A DNA stretch of 64,000 nucleotides from positions 2,728,001-2,792,000 of the forward strand of contig NZ_CP115300.1 in assembly GCF_027625935.1 (NCBI RefSeq), read 5' to 3'. The notes beneath the pieces were generated by a model that was given only the letters and a program-made list of their open reading frames with translations, made no database searches and was not told the origin of the DNA. A program made the position numbers and the translations under genes. The stretch comes from Streptomyces camelliae. Lineage in GTDB: Bacteria; Actinomycetota; Actinomycetes; Streptomycetales; Streptomycetaceae. This document shows positions 51,247-61,004 of the stretch, one piece after another (the stretch's first letter is position 1; each line of letters starts with the position of its first letter).

Positions 51247-51846
51247 ATGGGCGACGGTTGTCGCATGCGACGACCTACGCGATATGCCCAGGTCTGGGCC
51301 ATCTTGCTCCTAGCCGCTCTGGCGGCGGCCCCACTGCCCCCGTGGGCCTGGGCGGCTCCCGCTCCCCCGGCCCCCGCTCCGTCCCCCGTCCGGGTGCCGC
51401 AGATCGCCCGCGCGTGGCCGGTGGGTGTACGACCGCCGGTCCTGCGCGGCTGGGAACCCCCGCCGACACCGTACGGCCCGGGCCACCGCGGCGCGGACCT
51501 GTCCGCCCCGGCCGGCTCCCCGGTACGGGCGGTGGCCCCGGGCCGGGTGTCCTTCGCGGGGCGGGTGGCGGGACGGGGTGTGGTGTCCGTGGAACTGGCG
51601 GGCACGGACCTGCGGACGACGTACGAGCCGGTGAGTCCGTCGGTGCGCAAGGGTGACGAGGTCGGGGCGGGGGATGTGGTGGGAGCGGTGGAGCCGACGG
51701 GTTCACACTGCCCGGTCACGTGCGTGCACTGGGGCTTGCTGAGGGGCGAGATCTACCTGGACCCGCTGCTGTTGTTGCCACCGTGGCTGCTGCACAGGGG
51801 GCCGTCGAGACTGCTGCCGGTACTGGGGGTGCCGCTGCCGGCGTAG
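51247..51846 (+). CDS. secreted M23-type peptidase family protein
   Basis: A 199-aa exported protein with an N-terminal signal peptide ([22 protein letters not shown]) and an LytM/M23 domain: [20 protein letters not shown] near residue 76 with His and Asp ligands, and CVHWGLLRG near 158 with the third His. In canonical M23 enzymes the last motif is HxH; here only one His is evident, so activity against peptidoglycan may be lost or reduced. The start may be ATG 51247 (GGCGGGG upstream) or ATG 51265. It lies next to rpsB in many streptomycetes. Confidence 0.85.
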   Translation: MGDGCRMRRPTRYAQVWAILLLAALAAAPLPPWAWAAPAPPAPAPSPVRVPQIARAWPVGVRPPVLRGWEPPPTPYGPGHRGADLSAPAGSPVRAVAPGRVSFAGRVAGRGVVSVELAGTDLRTTYEPVSPSVRKGDEVGAGDVVGAVEPTGSHCPVTCVHWGLLRGEIYLDPLLLLPPWLLHRGPSRLLPVLGVPLPA

Positions 51847-52175
51847 CTGCGGGCAGGAGCGCCGGCGTAGCTGTGGGCGGTGGTGCATGCCCGGCTGCGG
51901 GCAGTCGTGCCGCTGGGGTGGCGCGGGTGGGCGGTGGTGCATGCCCGGCTGTGGGCGGTGGTGCTTGTACAGCTGCCAGCGGTGGTGCATGCCCGGCTAC
52001 GGGTGGTCGTGCCGCTGGGGGCGGCACGGGTGGGTGCTGGGGTACTCCCCTGCTCGTAGAGCTTGGGGGAGGCACCCGGCAAGCACCGGCAATCGCCGGC
52101 GAGCGACCCGACACCCGCCCAGCCGCAGCACAGGGCGTCTTGCAAGCACCGGTACCCAGCCCGGCGCAGCCGGGC
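51847..52175. repeat. degenerate ~50-bp tandem repeats plus hairpin, no gene
   Basis: GGTGGTGCATGCCCGGCT occurs at 51879, 51933 and 51981 (periods 54 and 48), with GTCGTGCCGCTGGGG following two of the three. A hairpin of the R1/R2 type (TACTCCCCTGCTCGTAGAGC then TTGGGGGAG) lies at about 52041-52069. No frame is conserved across units, and no gene is called in this 329-base gap between convergent genes. Confidence 0.65.
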
Positions 52176-52766
52176 TCAGCCTCGCACGCCCCGCAGCACC
52201 ATCGCCACGGCCGCGTCGGTGATGGCCGCGGGATCCTCCGCCGCGCCCAGCTCGATCCTCCGCACCGCCGCGTCCACGACCCCCTGCAGCAGCATCGCCG
52301 CCAGCCGGGGCTGCTCGTGCCCCAGCTCCGCGAGCGCCTCGCCGATCATCGCGACGAGTCCGCCGTGCGCCGCCCGGATCTTCTCCCGCGCCCCGGCGTC
52401 CAGCTCACTGGCCGAGATGGCCACGACCGCCCGGTGCCGCCGGTCCCCGACCAGCGCCAGTTGCCGGCGTACATACGCCTCGACCTTGCCCTCGGCCGAA
52501 TCGGCGAGCTCCATGGCCGCGGCCACCTCCGCCGCCCACAGCGGGAAGTCGACCTCGCACAGCTCCTCGACCACGGCGGCCCGGGACCGGAAGTACTCGT
52601 ACACGGACGACCGCGCGAGCCCCGTGCGCTCGGCGAGAGCCGGGAAGGTCAGCGCCTCCGTCCCGCCCTCGGACAGCAGGGACCGAGCCGCGTCCAGCAG
52701 GGCGGCTCGCTGCATCGACCGGTGCTCGGCCACGGAGGCCGCTCGAATCCTTGGCACGTCGACCAC
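52176..52766 (-). CDS. TetR family transcriptional regulator
   Basis: A 196-aa TetR regulator with HTH LTFPALAERTGLARSSVYEY then FRSRAAVVEELCEVDFP near residues 40-75 and a helical C-terminal ligand domain. It is not of the gamma-butyrolactone receptor type. The target is unknown; it lies between the M23 peptidase and whiG, where a conserved TetR gene is found in related genomes. The start is uncertain: GTG 52766 lacks a good SD and other GTGs follow within ten codons. Confidence 0.88.
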   Translation of the reverse strand: MVDVPRIRAASVAEHRSMQRAALLDAARSLLSEGGTEALTFPALAERTGLARSSVYEYFRSRAAVVEELCEVDFPLWAAEVAAAMELADSAEGKVEAYVRRQLALVGDRRHRAVVAISASELDAGAREKIRAAHGGLVAMIGEALAELGHEQPRLAAMLLQGVVDAAVRRIELGAAEDPAAITDAAVAMVLRGVRG

Positions 52767-52826
52767 TGTACGGACGCCCCGCGCCGAACGGGAGAGCCAC
52801 TCGCCCGCGCGAGGTCACCGGCGGCC

Positions 52827-53669
52827 TCACTGCCCGAAGCTCGCCAGCTTGGCCCGCAGCTGGAGCACGGACTTGGTGTGGATCTGACTGACCCGGCTCT
52901 CGGTGACCCCGAGCACATTGCCGATCTCGGCGAGCGTGAGCCCCTCGTAGTAGTACAGCGTGACCACGGTCTTCTCCCGCTCGGGCAGCGTGTTGATGGC
53001 CCGGGCGAGGAATCGCCGCAGCTCCCGGTCCTCGGCCACCTCCACCGGATTGTCCGCGGCGGTGTCCTCCAGCGTGTCCATGAGGCTGAGCCGGTCCCCG
53101 CCTTCGCCGCCGACGTGCAGCAGCTCCTCCAGGGCGACGACGTTGGCCAGCGACAACTGGCTGAACACGGCGTGGAGTTCGTCGACCTCCATGCCGAGCT
53201 CGGCGGCGACCTCGCACTCATTCGGGGTGCGCCGCAGCCGCGCCTCCAGCGTGGCGTAGGCCCGCTCCACGTTCCGCGCCTTCTGCCGCACCGACCGCGG
53301 AATCCAGTCCAGCGCCCGCAGCTCGTCGATCATCGCGCCCCGGATCCGGGTGATCGCGTACGTCTCGAACTTGATCTCCCGGTCGATGTCGAACTTCTCG
53401 ATCGCGTCGATCAGCCCGAAGACCCCGGAGGAGACGAAGTCGGCCTGCTCCACGTTGGGCGGCAGCCCGACGCTCACCCGGCCCGCGACGTATTTCACGA
53501 GCGGCGAATAGTGCAGGATCAGCTGCTCCCGCAGCCGGTCGTCCCCCGTCGCCTTGTACGACCGCCACAGCTCGTCGAGCGTCGAGGGAGCGGGCGGCCG
53601 CACGCTGCCACCGTCGCGGGCGGCTGGGGGGATCGCCGCCCGGTCGGACCCGGAGGTGTGCTGGGGCAT
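52827..53669 (-). CDS. whiG: sporulation sigma factor WhiG
   Basis: A 280-aa FliA-type sigma factor needed for commitment of aerial hyphae to sporulation. Region 2 has [20 protein letters not shown] then [20 protein letters not shown] and [18 protein letters not shown]; region 3 has [17 protein letters not shown]; region 4 has [20 protein letters not shown]. Length equals that of the S. coelicolor protein. ATG 53669 has AAGGCG upstream. It is a single gene with a 328-base leader. Confidence 0.96.
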   Translation of the reverse strand: MPQHTSGSDRAAIPPAARDGGSVRPPAPSTLDELWRSYKATGDDRLREQLILHYSPLVKYVAGRVSVGLPPNVEQADFVSSGVFGLIDAIEKFDIDREIKFETYAITRIRGAMIDELRALDWIPRSVRQKARNVERAYATLEARLRRTPNECEVAAELGMEVDELHAVFSQLSLANVVALEELLHVGGEGGDRLSLMDTLEDTAADNPVEVAEDRELRRFLARAINTLPEREKTVVTLYYYEGLTLAEIGNVLGVTESRVSQIHTKSVLQLRAKLASFGQ

Positions 53670-53997
53670 TCGTCGCCTTGTGCCGTTCTGCCGTGGAGAG
53701 CTGTGAAGTGCCGTGAAGGGAGGGAGGGGAACTGGGGTGGATGGGTGGGCGAATGGGCTGCATGGGTGAGCTGTCGGTCTGATGTCGAGTTGACGCGATC
53801 TGTGTCGGCCGCTTCGTGAGCGTAGCGTGACTGAGGTGTCGCGGTGTGCGAACAGCGAGGCTCCACCCGTGCGCGGGGTCCTCCGGCCGGTCGTGCGGAC
53901 GCGGTGCGCGACTCGCTCCGCGTGACCGGCCGGGGGCGCCAACTCCGGGAAATGCCAAGGGTGTCGGGGATTCCCCCGGACGGCCGAACACCCTGGG
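53670..53997. other. upstream region of whiG
   Basis: 328 bases between dprA and whiG, both on the minus strand. No gene, hairpin or repeat stands out. The whiG promoter should be here; I could not fix it by eye. Confidence 0.4.
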
Positions 53998-55158
53998 TCA
54001 GCAGGGGGCGCGACCGGTGCGGACGGACATCACCGCCTGGCGTGTCAACTTCCAGCCGTCGCCATGTCGTTCGACGTAACCAAGTGCTCGGAGTTCGTAC
54101 AGTCTCGCGATCGCCTCGTCCCTGGTGGTCCGCGCGCCGAGCGCGATGTCGGCGGCGGTGGCCGCGCGATCGCCGGGCAGGGCGGCGAGCACGGCCCGGG
54201 CGGCGGGCTCCAGCAGGTCGCGCGGGAGCACGGGCCCGCGCCGTACCGGTGCCAGCTCTCCCATGTCACCGACGAGTTCGATGATCTCCGCGGTGTCGGT
54301 GACCAGGGTGGCCTCGCCGCGCAGCAGTTCATGCACGCCGGCGGAGAGGGCGCTGGTGACGGGGCCGGGCACGCCCATGGTGAACCGGCCGAGGCGTTGT
54401 GCGGCGCGGGCGGTGGACAGGGAGCCGCTGCGGTGGGCGGCCTCCACGACGACGGTGCCTCGGGTGAGCGCGGCGATGACGCGGTTGCGCAGGATGAACC
54501 GGCTCGGCGTCGGATGGTCCCCGGGCGGCAGCTCTCCGACGACCAGTCCCTGGTCCGCGATCCGGTCGATCAGGGCAGCGTGGCCGCGGGGGTAGGGCCG
54601 GTCGACGCCGCAGGCCAGGACGGCGACGGTGGCTCCGCGGGCCGCGAGGGCACCCCGGTGCGCGGCGCCGTCGATGCCGTACGCGCCACCCGACACCACC
54701 ACCCACCCCCGCTCGGCGAGCCCGCCGGCGAGGGTGGCGGCCACATGGGTCCCGTACTCGGTACAGGCCCGCGCTCCCACGACGGCGACGGATCGCAGCG
54801 CCCACATCCGCAGGCCGGCCCGCCCCCGCACCCACAGTCCGAGCGGCCGGGCGTCCCCGAGGTCATCGAGCTGGCGGGGCCACTCGACGTCCTGGGGGCC
54901 GACAAACCGTGCTCCCGCTCTCCGGGCCACGTCGAGATCCCGCTCCGGCTCGGCCCGCCGCGCCCGCGCGACCAACCCGGCCCACCGCACCTCACTCACC
55001 CCCGGCAGCGCCTCCCCGCCGTTCCGCAACCGCCGCACCACCTCCCCCACCCCGAACTCCCGCACCCACCTCCCTCCGACCTCGTCCCCGGGCTCGATGA
55101 CCCGGGTGAGAAAGACGCGTCCGAGCAGGTCGGGGTCGGGCCCGTCCGCCGCGGTCAT
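53998..55158 (-). CDS. dprA: DNA-processing protein DprA/Smf
   Basis: A 386-aa DprA with the Rossmann-like core that binds single-stranded DNA and loads Rec[21 protein letters not shown] near residue 127, [19 protein letters not shown] near 152, [13 protein letters not shown] and [20 protein letters not shown] near 220. A C-terminal winged-helix domain ([19 protein letters not shown]) follows. ATG 55158 overlaps the comM stop by 4 bases (ATGA), so the two genes form an operon. Streptomyces is not known for natural competence, so the role is probably in recombination. Confidence 0.94.
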   Translation of the reverse strand: MTAADGPDPDLLGRVFLTRVIEPGDEVGGRWVREFGVGEVVRRLRNGGEALPGVSEVRWAGLVARARRAEPERDLDVARRAGARFVGPQDVEWPRQLDDLGDARPLGLWVRGRAGLRMWALRSVAVVGARACTEYGTHVAATLAGGLAERGWVVVSGGAYGIDGAAHRGALAARGATVAVLACGVDRPYPRGHAALIDRIADQGLVVGELPPGDHPTPSRFILRNRVIAALTRGTVVVEAAHRSGSLSTARAAQRLGRFTMGVPGPVTSALSAGVHELLRGEATLVTDTAEIIELVGDMGELAPVRRGPVLPRDLLEPAARAVLAALPGDRAATAADIALGARTTRDEAIARLYELRALGYVERHGDGWKLTRQAVMSVRTGRAPC

Positions 55159-56780
55159 GTGAGCGCCCCGATGGCCATCGGTACTCCGCGGGGGACTCCG
55201 GTGCGCAGGTGCAGGGCCAGGGCGACGTCGGTCGCGTCCGGCCGGTCGTGCCCGACGAGGTCGGCGACGGTCCAGGCCACGCGCAGGACCCGGTCGATCC
55301 CGCGGGCGGTGAGCACGCCCCGCTCAAGGCTGTGCTCGGCCTCGTCCATCGCGCCGGGCGCGGCGTGATAGCGGCTGCGGAGCTCCCGGCCGGGCACTTC
55401 GCTGTTGGTGTGCCAGGGGGTCCCGGCGAGCCGGGCCGCCGCCCGCTCGCGGGCTCGCCGTACCCGGTCGGCGACGGTCGCCGTGGACTCGCCCCGGGCC
55501 CCGGGTTCGGTGAGCTGGGTCCGGGTCACCGGATCGACCTCGACACGCAGGTCCACCCGGTCCAGCAGCGGGCCGGAGAGCCGTGACTGGTAGCGGCGGA
55601 TCACCGACGGCGGGCACTCGCACAGCGAGTCGCGTTGCGCGAAGCGTCCGCAGGGACAGGGGTTGGCCGCCAGCACCATCAGGAAGCGTGCCGGGAACCG
55701 GACGACGCCGGCGCTGCGCGCGATCACGACATGCCCTGACTCCAGGGGCTGACGCAGGGCGTCGAGGACCTGGCTGTGGAACTCGGGCGCCTCGTCCAGA
55801 AAGAGCACGCCCCGATGAGCGAGGGAGACCGCGCCGGGACGCGCGGTGCCGTGACCGCCGCCGACGAGCGACTGCATGGTGGCCGAGTGGTGCGGGGCGC
55901 AGTAGGGGGCGACGTCGATGAGCGGCTTGCCCGGTGGCAGCAGCCCGGCCACCGAGTGCACGGCCGTGACCTCCAGCGATTCCTCCCGGGTGAGCCGGGG
56001 CAGGACCGCGGGCAGCCGTTCGGCCAGCATGGTCTTGCCCGCGCCGGGCGGCCCTTCGAGGAAGAGGTGGTGCCCGCCGGCGGCGGCCACCTCCACGGCC
56101 GTACGGGCCGAGGTCTGGCCGACGACGTCCGCCAGGTCGTGATCGTGGTCGTGCTGCGCCCCGCCGACGCTGTGCATGCCGGTGGCCGCGCCCGTGCCGG
56201 GCATGCGCAGACCGGCCAGCAGCGGATCGGGGCGTCCCTGCTGGTCCGGTTCCTCCTCGGGGACGGGCTCCTCGGTGAGAACGGCGACGAGCTGCCGCAG
56301 GCTGCGGACGCCGAGCACGGACACGCCGGGGACCAGCGAGGCCTCGGCGGCGGCGCACTCGGGCACCACCACTTGCTCATAGCCGGCGTCGGCCGCCGCC
56401 AGCACCGCGGGCAGAATGCCCCGCACGGGCCGCACCCGGCCGTCCAGGCCCAGCTCTCCGATCATGACGATGTCGGCGAGGACGCGGGGATCGATGCGTT
56501 CGGCGGCACCGAGCACCGCACAGGCGACCGCCAGGTCGAAACCGGAGCCGGCTTTGGGCACCGACGCCGGGCTGAGGCCGACGGTGAGCTTCTTCTGCGG
56601 CCACTCGCCGCCCGAGTTCACCACTGCCGCCCGGACGCGGTCACGGCTCTCCGTCAGGCTCTTGTCCGGCAGGCCCACCAGGGTGAAGGCCGCTACGCCG
56701 GGTTCGAGGTCGGCCTGGACCTCGACGACCACTCCCTCGACGCCGACCAGGGCGACCGAGCAGGTACGGGCGAATCCCAT
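55155..56780 (-). CDS. comM: YifB/ComM family Mg-chelatase-like AAA ATPase
   Basis: A 541-aa protein with an N-terminal Lon-S5-like domain (residues 1-170), then an AAA+ domain with Walker A EGPPGAGKTMLAERLPAVLP near 247 and Walker B GVLFLDEAPEF near 326, sensor and arginine-finger regions after it, and the C-terminal Mg_chelatase_C domain (RYHAAPGAMDEAEHSLERG). ComM homologues are hexameric helicases that aid branch migration during recombination. It is in an operon with yraN upstream and dprA downstream; stop and start codons abut or overlap at both ends. Confidence 0.94.
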   Translation of the reverse strand: MGFARTCSVALVGVEGVVVEVQADLEPGVAAFTLVGLPDKSLTESRDRVRAAVVNSGGEWPQKKLTVGLSPASVPKAGSGFDLAVACAVLGAAERIDPRVLADIVMIGELGLDGRVRPVRGILPAVLAAADAGYEQVVVPECAAAEASLVPGVSVLGVRSLRQLVAVLTEEPVPEEEPDQQGRPDPLLAGLRMPGTGAATGMHSVGGAQHDHDHDLADVVGQTSARTAVEVAAAGGHHLFLEGPPGAGKTMLAERLPAVLPRLTREESLEVTAVHSVAGLLPPGKPLIDVAPYCAPHHSATMQSLVGGGHGTARPGAVSLAHRGVLFLDEAPEFHSQVLDALRQPLESGHVVIARSAGVVRFPARFLMVLAANPCPCGRFAQRDSLCECPPSVIRRYQSRLSGPLLDRVDLRVEVDPVTRTQLTEPGARGESTATVADRVRRARERAAARLAGTPWHTNSEVPGRELRSRYHAAPGAMDEAEHSLERGVLTARGIDRVLRVAWTVADLVGHDRPDATDVALALHLRTGVPRGVPMAIGALT

Positions 56781-57143
56781 TCAGGCCACCCCTCGCGCGT
56801 GCTCCACGGACGGGGCGCCGCGGTGGGGCAGCAGGACGCCGATCAGGTCGATGCGGACGCCGCCCGGTGGGGCTCCGCCGTGGGCCTGGATCCAGTGTTC
56901 GGCCAGCTCGCGCAGGCGGGCCGCCTTCTCCGGGCCCACCGCGGCCATCGGGTGTTCGTAGTCGCCGCCGCGGCGGGTCTTCACCTCGCAGACGACGAGG
57001 GCGTCCCCGTCGCGCGCCACGATGTCGATCTCGCCGGAGCGCCCGCAGCGCCAGTTCCGCTCCAGGATGGTCATTCCGGCCTCGGCGAGCCGCCGGGCGG
57101 CCAGGTCCTCGCCGTACTTGCCGAGTGCTTCTCGTGCGTTCAT
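56781..57143 (-). CDS. yraN: UPF0102/YraN family nuclease-like protein
   Basis: A 120-aa protein of the restriction-endonuclease-like fold: [20 protein letters not shown] at the start, [20 protein letters not shown] with Glu/Asp, and [14 protein letters not shown] with the E-x-K of the nuclease core. It is the usual partner of comM and dprA in many bacteria. ATG 57143 with GGAGGTGG is preferred over a codon ten positions upstream. The comM start follows its stop directly. Confidence 0.92.
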   Translation of the reverse strand: MNAREALGKYGEDLAARRLAEAGMTILERNWRCGRSGEIDIVARDGDALVVCEVKTRRGGDYEHPMAAVGPEKAARLRELAEHWIQAHGGAPPGGVRIDLIGVLLPHRGAPSVEHARGVA

Positions 57144-57270
57144 GTCGGCACCACCTCCGGCGCCAACGGTCACGCATCCGGCCGAGAGATGTTGATCTTG
57201 GTGAGCTACTCGGCGGTTGTGGAAAACTTCGTCACCCGATCGGGGACGTCTCCCGCGACCCCGCAGGTCA

Positions 57271-57579
57271 TCAGCCGCCCGGGAGCTCCAGGTCGCTCTT
57301 GTTCAGCTCCTCGATGTTCACGTCCTTGAACGTCAACACGCGAACTTGCTTGACGAAGCGCGCCGGGCGGTACATGTCCCAGACCCAGGCATCGGCCATG
57401 GACACCTCGAAGAACACCTCACCCTGGACCGAGTGCACCTGCATCTCGTAGTCGTTGGTGAGGTAGAAGCGCCGCTCGGTCTCGATCACGTATTTGAACA
57501 GACCGACGACATCTCGGTACTCCCGGTAGAGCTTCAGCTCCATCTCGGTCTCGTACTTTTCGAGGTCCTCGGCGCTCAT
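57271..57579 (-). CDS. DUF2469 family conserved actinobacterial protein
   Basis: A 102-aa acidic protein conserved across actinobacteria ([20 protein letters not shown] then [20 protein letters not shown], and [20 protein letters not shown]). Function is unknown. Composition suggests a compact helical cytoplasmic protein. Start is ATG 57579. The 127 bases to yraN have no gene. Confidence 0.93.
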   Translation of the reverse strand: MSAEDLEKYETEMELKLYREYRDVVGLFKYVIETERRFYLTNDYEMQVHSVQGEVFFEVSMADAWVWDMYRPARFVKQVRVLTFKDVNIEELNKSDLELPGG

Positions 57580-57635
57580 GGCATGTTCCCCTTCAGCCGT
57601 GCGATCCCACCATTGTGCGCCAGTCCCGGGTGCCC

Positions 57636-58205
57636 TCAGACGATTTCCGTGTCGAGGGTTTCGGGACCGGCCGGGGGACCTTCGTCGAGCAGCCGCTGGA
57701 GCAGCTCGGCGAGTCTGGTCGGATACACCGTCTCATGTGCCCGGGTCAGTTCCTGACACGTCCACCAGCGTGCTCCGGCGACACTGCGCCGCTCCAGCTC
57801 CGTCAGCGCGGCCGGCGCGGTCGCCGTCTGCGTCGTACGGGCCAGGTAGTACCACTCGTCCTGGTCCCAGCGGCGGCCCGCGAAGGGGAAGGAACACCTG
57901 CGCCGCCACAGCACCGGGCCGAGTTCCACTTCGGTGATGCCCGTCTCCTCGGCGAGTTCCCTGAGCGCCGCCTCCTCACGGGTCTCGGTGCCCTCCAGAC
58001 CGCCGCCGGGGGTGAACCACCAGTCGTCGGCGGGGTTCCCCGGTTCATGGCCGTGCAGGAGCAGGATGCGGTCCTGGGGGTCGAGGAGCACCACCCGGGC
58101 CACCTTGCGCAGACCGCCCTCGTAGGAGTCCTCACCACAGGAGTCCTCGCCGTACGCGTCCGTGCCGTAGGAGTCCTCGCCGGTCCGCGTGGGCTCAGCG
58201 GGCAC
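57636..58205 (-). CDS. NUDIX hydrolase
   Basis: A 189-aa pyrophosphohydrolase with the full NUDIX box GGLEGTETREEAALRELAEE then TGI near residue 70. The N-terminus contains acidic Tyr-rich repeats (EDSYGTDAYGEDSCGEDSYE) outside the fold. Start at GTG 58205 has CGGAGG upstream and overlaps the end of the sipZ gene by 11 bases; the ATG at 58229 would lengthen the overlap. Substrate is not predictable. In related streptomycetes a nudix gene follows the signal peptidase genes. Confidence 0.92.
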   Translation of the reverse strand: MPAEPTRTGEDSYGTDAYGEDSCGEDSYEGGLRKVARVVLLDPQDRILLLHGHEPGNPADDWWFTPGGGLEGTETREEAALRELAEETGITEVELGPVLWRRRCSFPFAGRRWDQDEWYYLARTTQTATAPAALTELERRSVAGARWWTCQELTRAHETVYPTRLAELLQRLLDEGPPAGPETLDTEIV

Positions 58206-58929
58206 CGGCCGCCTCCGGGCGGGCGGCACGGGCGCGGGAGCCGCCCATGCGCTTGGCGATCGGCCCGTACGCCCCGCCGCCCAGGACCAGGACGGTGCCG
58301 GCGACGATCAGCAGCTCGATGGTGGGCAGCGGGCCGGGCTGGGAGAGGGCGCCGAGGGCCTCGAAGCCGGTGGGGCGCCCGAGCATGCCCTTCCAGGGCC
58401 ATACGACGGCGTCCACGCGCGCGGAGACGGCGTCGCGGGAGACGGTGCCCCGGGCCGCGTCGGCGAGGTGGGCCGTGGAGTCCAGGGAGCCCTGGCGCTC
58501 GTCGCCGAGCAGGAACAGGCGGCCCTCGGGGACGGTCACCGTCGGGAAGTTCTGGATCTCGGCCAGGCTGCCCTTGGGCAGATACGGCTCATCGATCTGC
58601 TTGCCGTTGACCGTCAGCTTGCCGTTCGTGCAGCAGGAGACGGTGTCACCGCCGACCGCGACGACCCGCTTGACCACCTTGGCGTTGCTGACCCAGCTCT
58701 TGTCCTCGAAGACGACGACGTCGCCGCGCTTGACCTGACTGCCGTCGACCTTCTCCGCGAGCACCCGGTCACCGGCGTCGATGGTGGGGGTCATGGAGCT
58801 GGTGGGCACGGTGTACGGCCGGTAGCTCACCGCTGCCCAGGCGAATCCGCCGAGGAACAGCACCAGCCCGAGTGCCACGGCCACTCCGGACAGCCGGTGC
58901 CCTATCCCTTGCCTGCTCTGACCACTCAT
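58195..58929 (-). CDS. sipZ: type I signal peptidase (fourth of tandem array)
   Basis: A 244-aa membrane serine protease that removes signal peptides. It has an N-terminal anchor, catalytic Ser in YTVPTSSMTPTIDAGDRVL near residue 44, Lys in KVVKRVVAVGGDTV near 85, and the GDERQGSLDS box near 143. A second hydrophobic anchor (IELLIVAGTVLVLGGGAY) is at the C-terminus, a Streptomyces peculiarity. ATG 58929 is preferred over 58968. The symbol is by position in the array. It is co-directional with the nudix gene, which it overlaps. Confidence 0.9.
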   Translation of the reverse strand: MSGQSRQGIGHRLSGVAVALGLVLFLGGFAWAAVSYRPYTVPTSSMTPTIDAGDRVLAEKVDGSQVKRGDVVVFEDKSWVSNAKVVKRVVAVGGDTVSCCTNGKLTVNGKQIDEPYLPKGSLAEIQNFPTVTVPEGRLFLLGDERQGSLDSTAHLADAARGTVSRDAVSARVDAVVWPWKGMLGRPTGFEALGALSQPGPLPTIELLIVAGTVLVLGGGAYGPIAKRMGGSRARAARPEAAGAR

Positions 58930-59020
58930 GGACCCGGACCCTACCGGGCGGTACCTGGACTTGCCCACCCACCCGGGCGACTGGTTCGGCCGGTACTCAC
59001 CGGGTCCACGGAACCGTCAC

Positions 59021-59929
59021 TCAGCCGCGCTCGCCTTCGCCGCCCTGCTTCACCGCTCGGCGTCGCCGCCACACCACCACCGGCAGCACCGCCGCGACGG
59101 CCACACCCTCCGGGGCCACCGTCAGGGCGGCGGACGCCGAGGACTGCTGGGAGATGCCGGGCTGGTCGAAGGTGTCCGGGATCGGCAGAGTGCCCCAGCG
59201 GTTGATCGGCCAGGCCTTGACGATCGCGCGGCCCACGACGTCGCTGACCGGGACCATGCCGTGGTGCCTGTCGGTCTGGTTGTACCGCGAGTCCCGGGAG
59301 TTCTGGCGGTGGTCGCCCATCACCCAGATGAAGCCCTCGGGGACCTTGACCTTGAACTGGCCGCCCTGGTCGTCCACGCTGCACGGAGTGTTGCCGGGGT
59401 AGACGTACGGCTCGTTCAGCGCGTGGCCGTTGACCAGCAGCGGGCCCGAGTTCTTGCACTCGACCGTGTCGCCGCCGACGCCGATCACCCGCTTGATGAG
59501 GTCCTTCTCCTCCGCCGACGGCATCAGGCCGATCCAGCTGAGGACCTTCTGCACCGGGTTCGGATTCGGCGCCGGCTCGCCCGCCAGCCAGTTGTCCGGG
59601 TCGTGGAAGACGACCACCTCGCCGCGCTCGGGCTTGGAGCCGAACCACGGGGTGAGCTTGTCGACCAGGACACGGTCGCCCTGCTGGAGGGTGTTCTGCA
59701 TCGAGTCGGACGGGATCGAGAACGCCTGCACCAGGAACGTCTTGATCAGCAACGCCAGGACCAGCGCGATGCCGATGAGGATCGGCAGCTCCTTCCAGAA
59801 GGAGCGTGGTTTCCTCGGCGGGCGGGCGCCTTCACCCGCGCCCTCGCCCGCACCCGCGTCGTCGGCTCGCGGGTGCTGTCCGTCGTCCGGCGTGCGGTCG
59901 TCGCCCGCCGCGTCATTCCCGGAGGTCAT
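59021..59929 (-). CDS. sipY: type I signal peptidase (third of tandem array)
   Basis: A 302-aa signal peptidase with a hydrophilic N-terminus, anchor PILIGIALVLALLIKTFLVQ, Ser in FSIPSDSMQNTLQQGDRVLV, Lys in KDLIKRVIGVGGDTVEC and GDHRQNSRDSR. A C-terminal hydrophobic segment (VAPEGVAVAAVLPVVVW) is followed by RRRR. ATG 59929 is chosen because it leaves a 17-base overlap with the previous gene; a GTG at 60025 would mean a 113-base overlap. The symbol is by position. Confidence 0.88.
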   Translation of the reverse strand: MTSGNDAAGDDRTPDDGQHPRADDAGAGEGAGEGARPPRKPRSFWKELPILIGIALVLALLIKTFLVQAFSIPSDSMQNTLQQGDRVLVDKLTPWFGSKPERGEVVVFHDPDNWLAGEPAPNPNPVQKVLSWIGLMPSAEEKDLIKRVIGVGGDTVECKNSGPLLVNGHALNEPYVYPGNTPCSVDDQGGQFKVKVPEGFIWVMGDHRQNSRDSRYNQTDRHHGMVPVSDVVGRAIVKAWPINRWGTLPIPDTFDQPGISQQSSASAALTVAPEGVAVAAVLPVVVWRRRRAVKQGGEGERG

Positions 59930-61004
59930 GGCGCCGTCCGGGCCGGGTGCGTTCGCTTCCACGGGGTGCCCGCGGTGCTCCTCGCCGTCGTGTCCCGACC
60001 GTGCGCCAACCGCCACATCCCCCACGCCAACTCCTCACTCTGTGCCGCCGCCTGCCCGTGATACGGCGCAGGCCCACCACTCCCATAACGAGCGGGAGTT
60101 CCGCAGGGGTCGGGAGCTGGGTGATTCCGTTCGGATTCTCGGGGGCAACCCTATGCGACAGCCGGGGAGCGGCGGTCGCACCCGACACGGAGTGGGCGAC
60201 GCTTGCGAAGGTTTTAGGTTCCTGCAGGCGAGTCCAGTGGCCGAAGGGCCAGCCGATGGCGACGGCCCGGCCGACGACGGAGTTCAGGGAGACCGTGCCG
60301 CCGTAGGGCGTGTTCATGTGGAAGCGGGAGTCCGCGGAGTTGCCCCGGTGGTCGCCCATCACCCACAGCCGGCCCTTGGGGACGGTGATGTCGAAGCGCA
60401 TGGCGGACGGGGCGTCACCCGGATAGATGTAGTTGCCCTCGGTGAGCGGGGTGCCGTTGACGGTGATCCGCCCCTGCGCGTCACAGCACTTGACGTGGTC
60501 GCCACCGACTCCGATGACCCGCTTGATCAGGTCTTTCTCATTGTCGGAGGGCAGCAGGCCGATGAAGGTGAGGCCTTCCTTGACCTGCTTGACGACGACG
60601 GGATCGCTCTTCTTGGTGGTCTGCTCGTCCGCCAGCCAGCCGCCCGGGTCGTGGAAGACGACGACGTCCCCGCGCGCGGGCTCCGAGCCGAACCACGGGG
60701 TGAACTTGTCGACCAGCACGCGGTCGCCGATCCGAATCGTCTGCTCCATGGAGCCGGACGGGATCACGAAGGCCTGGACGAGGAACGTCTTCAGGACGAG
60801 CGCGATGAGGACGGCGACTCCCACCAGAAGAGGGATCTCACGAACGGCTGAACGCCGTCGCTTGCGCTTGACCTTGCGCTGGAGCTTGCGCCGCTCCGCG
60901 CGCGTGCGGCCGCCGCCGGGTGCCGAGGTGCGGCGCGCCCCGGTGGGCAGCAGGTTGTCGGCGGGGCCCGCGGGCACCCCGCGCGGTTTGCCGCGGTTAC
61001 CCAT
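59913..61004 (-). CDS. sipX: type I signal peptidase (second of tandem array)
   Basis: A 363-aa signal peptidase: basic N-terminus (RRKLQRKVKRKRRR), anchor EIPLLVGVAVLIALVLKTFL, Ser in FVIPSGSMEQTIRIGDRVLV, Lys in KDLIKRVIGVGGDHVKC and GDHRGNSADSRFH. The C-terminus after LPLVMGVVGL is a long Arg/Gly-rich tail that overlaps the next gene and may be non-essential. ATG 61004 overlaps the preceding gene's stop by 8 bases. The symbol is by position. Confidence 0.9.
   Translation of the reverse strand: MGNRGKPRGVPAGPADNLLPTGARRTSAPGGGRTRAERRKLQRKVKRKRRRSAVREIPLLVGVAVLIALVLKTFLVQAFVIPSGSMEQTIRIGDRVLVDKFTPWFGSEPARGDVVVFHDPGGWLADEQTTKKSDPVVVKQVKEGLTFIGLLPSDNEKDLIKRVIGVGGDHVKCCDAQGRITVNGTPLTEGNYIYPGDAPSAMRFDITVPKGRLWVMGDHRGNSADSRFHMNTPYGGTVSLNSVVGRAVAIGWPFGHWTRLQEPKTFASVAHSVSGATAAPRLSHRVAPENPNGITQLPTPAELPLVMGVVGLRRITGRRRHRVRSWRGGCGGWRTVGTRRRGAPRAPRGSERTRPGRRHDLRE

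Noticed and set aside
51847..52175. CRISPR array
   Set aside because: Only three degenerate units with GC-rich similar spacers and no cas genes; this is a decayed tandem repeat.
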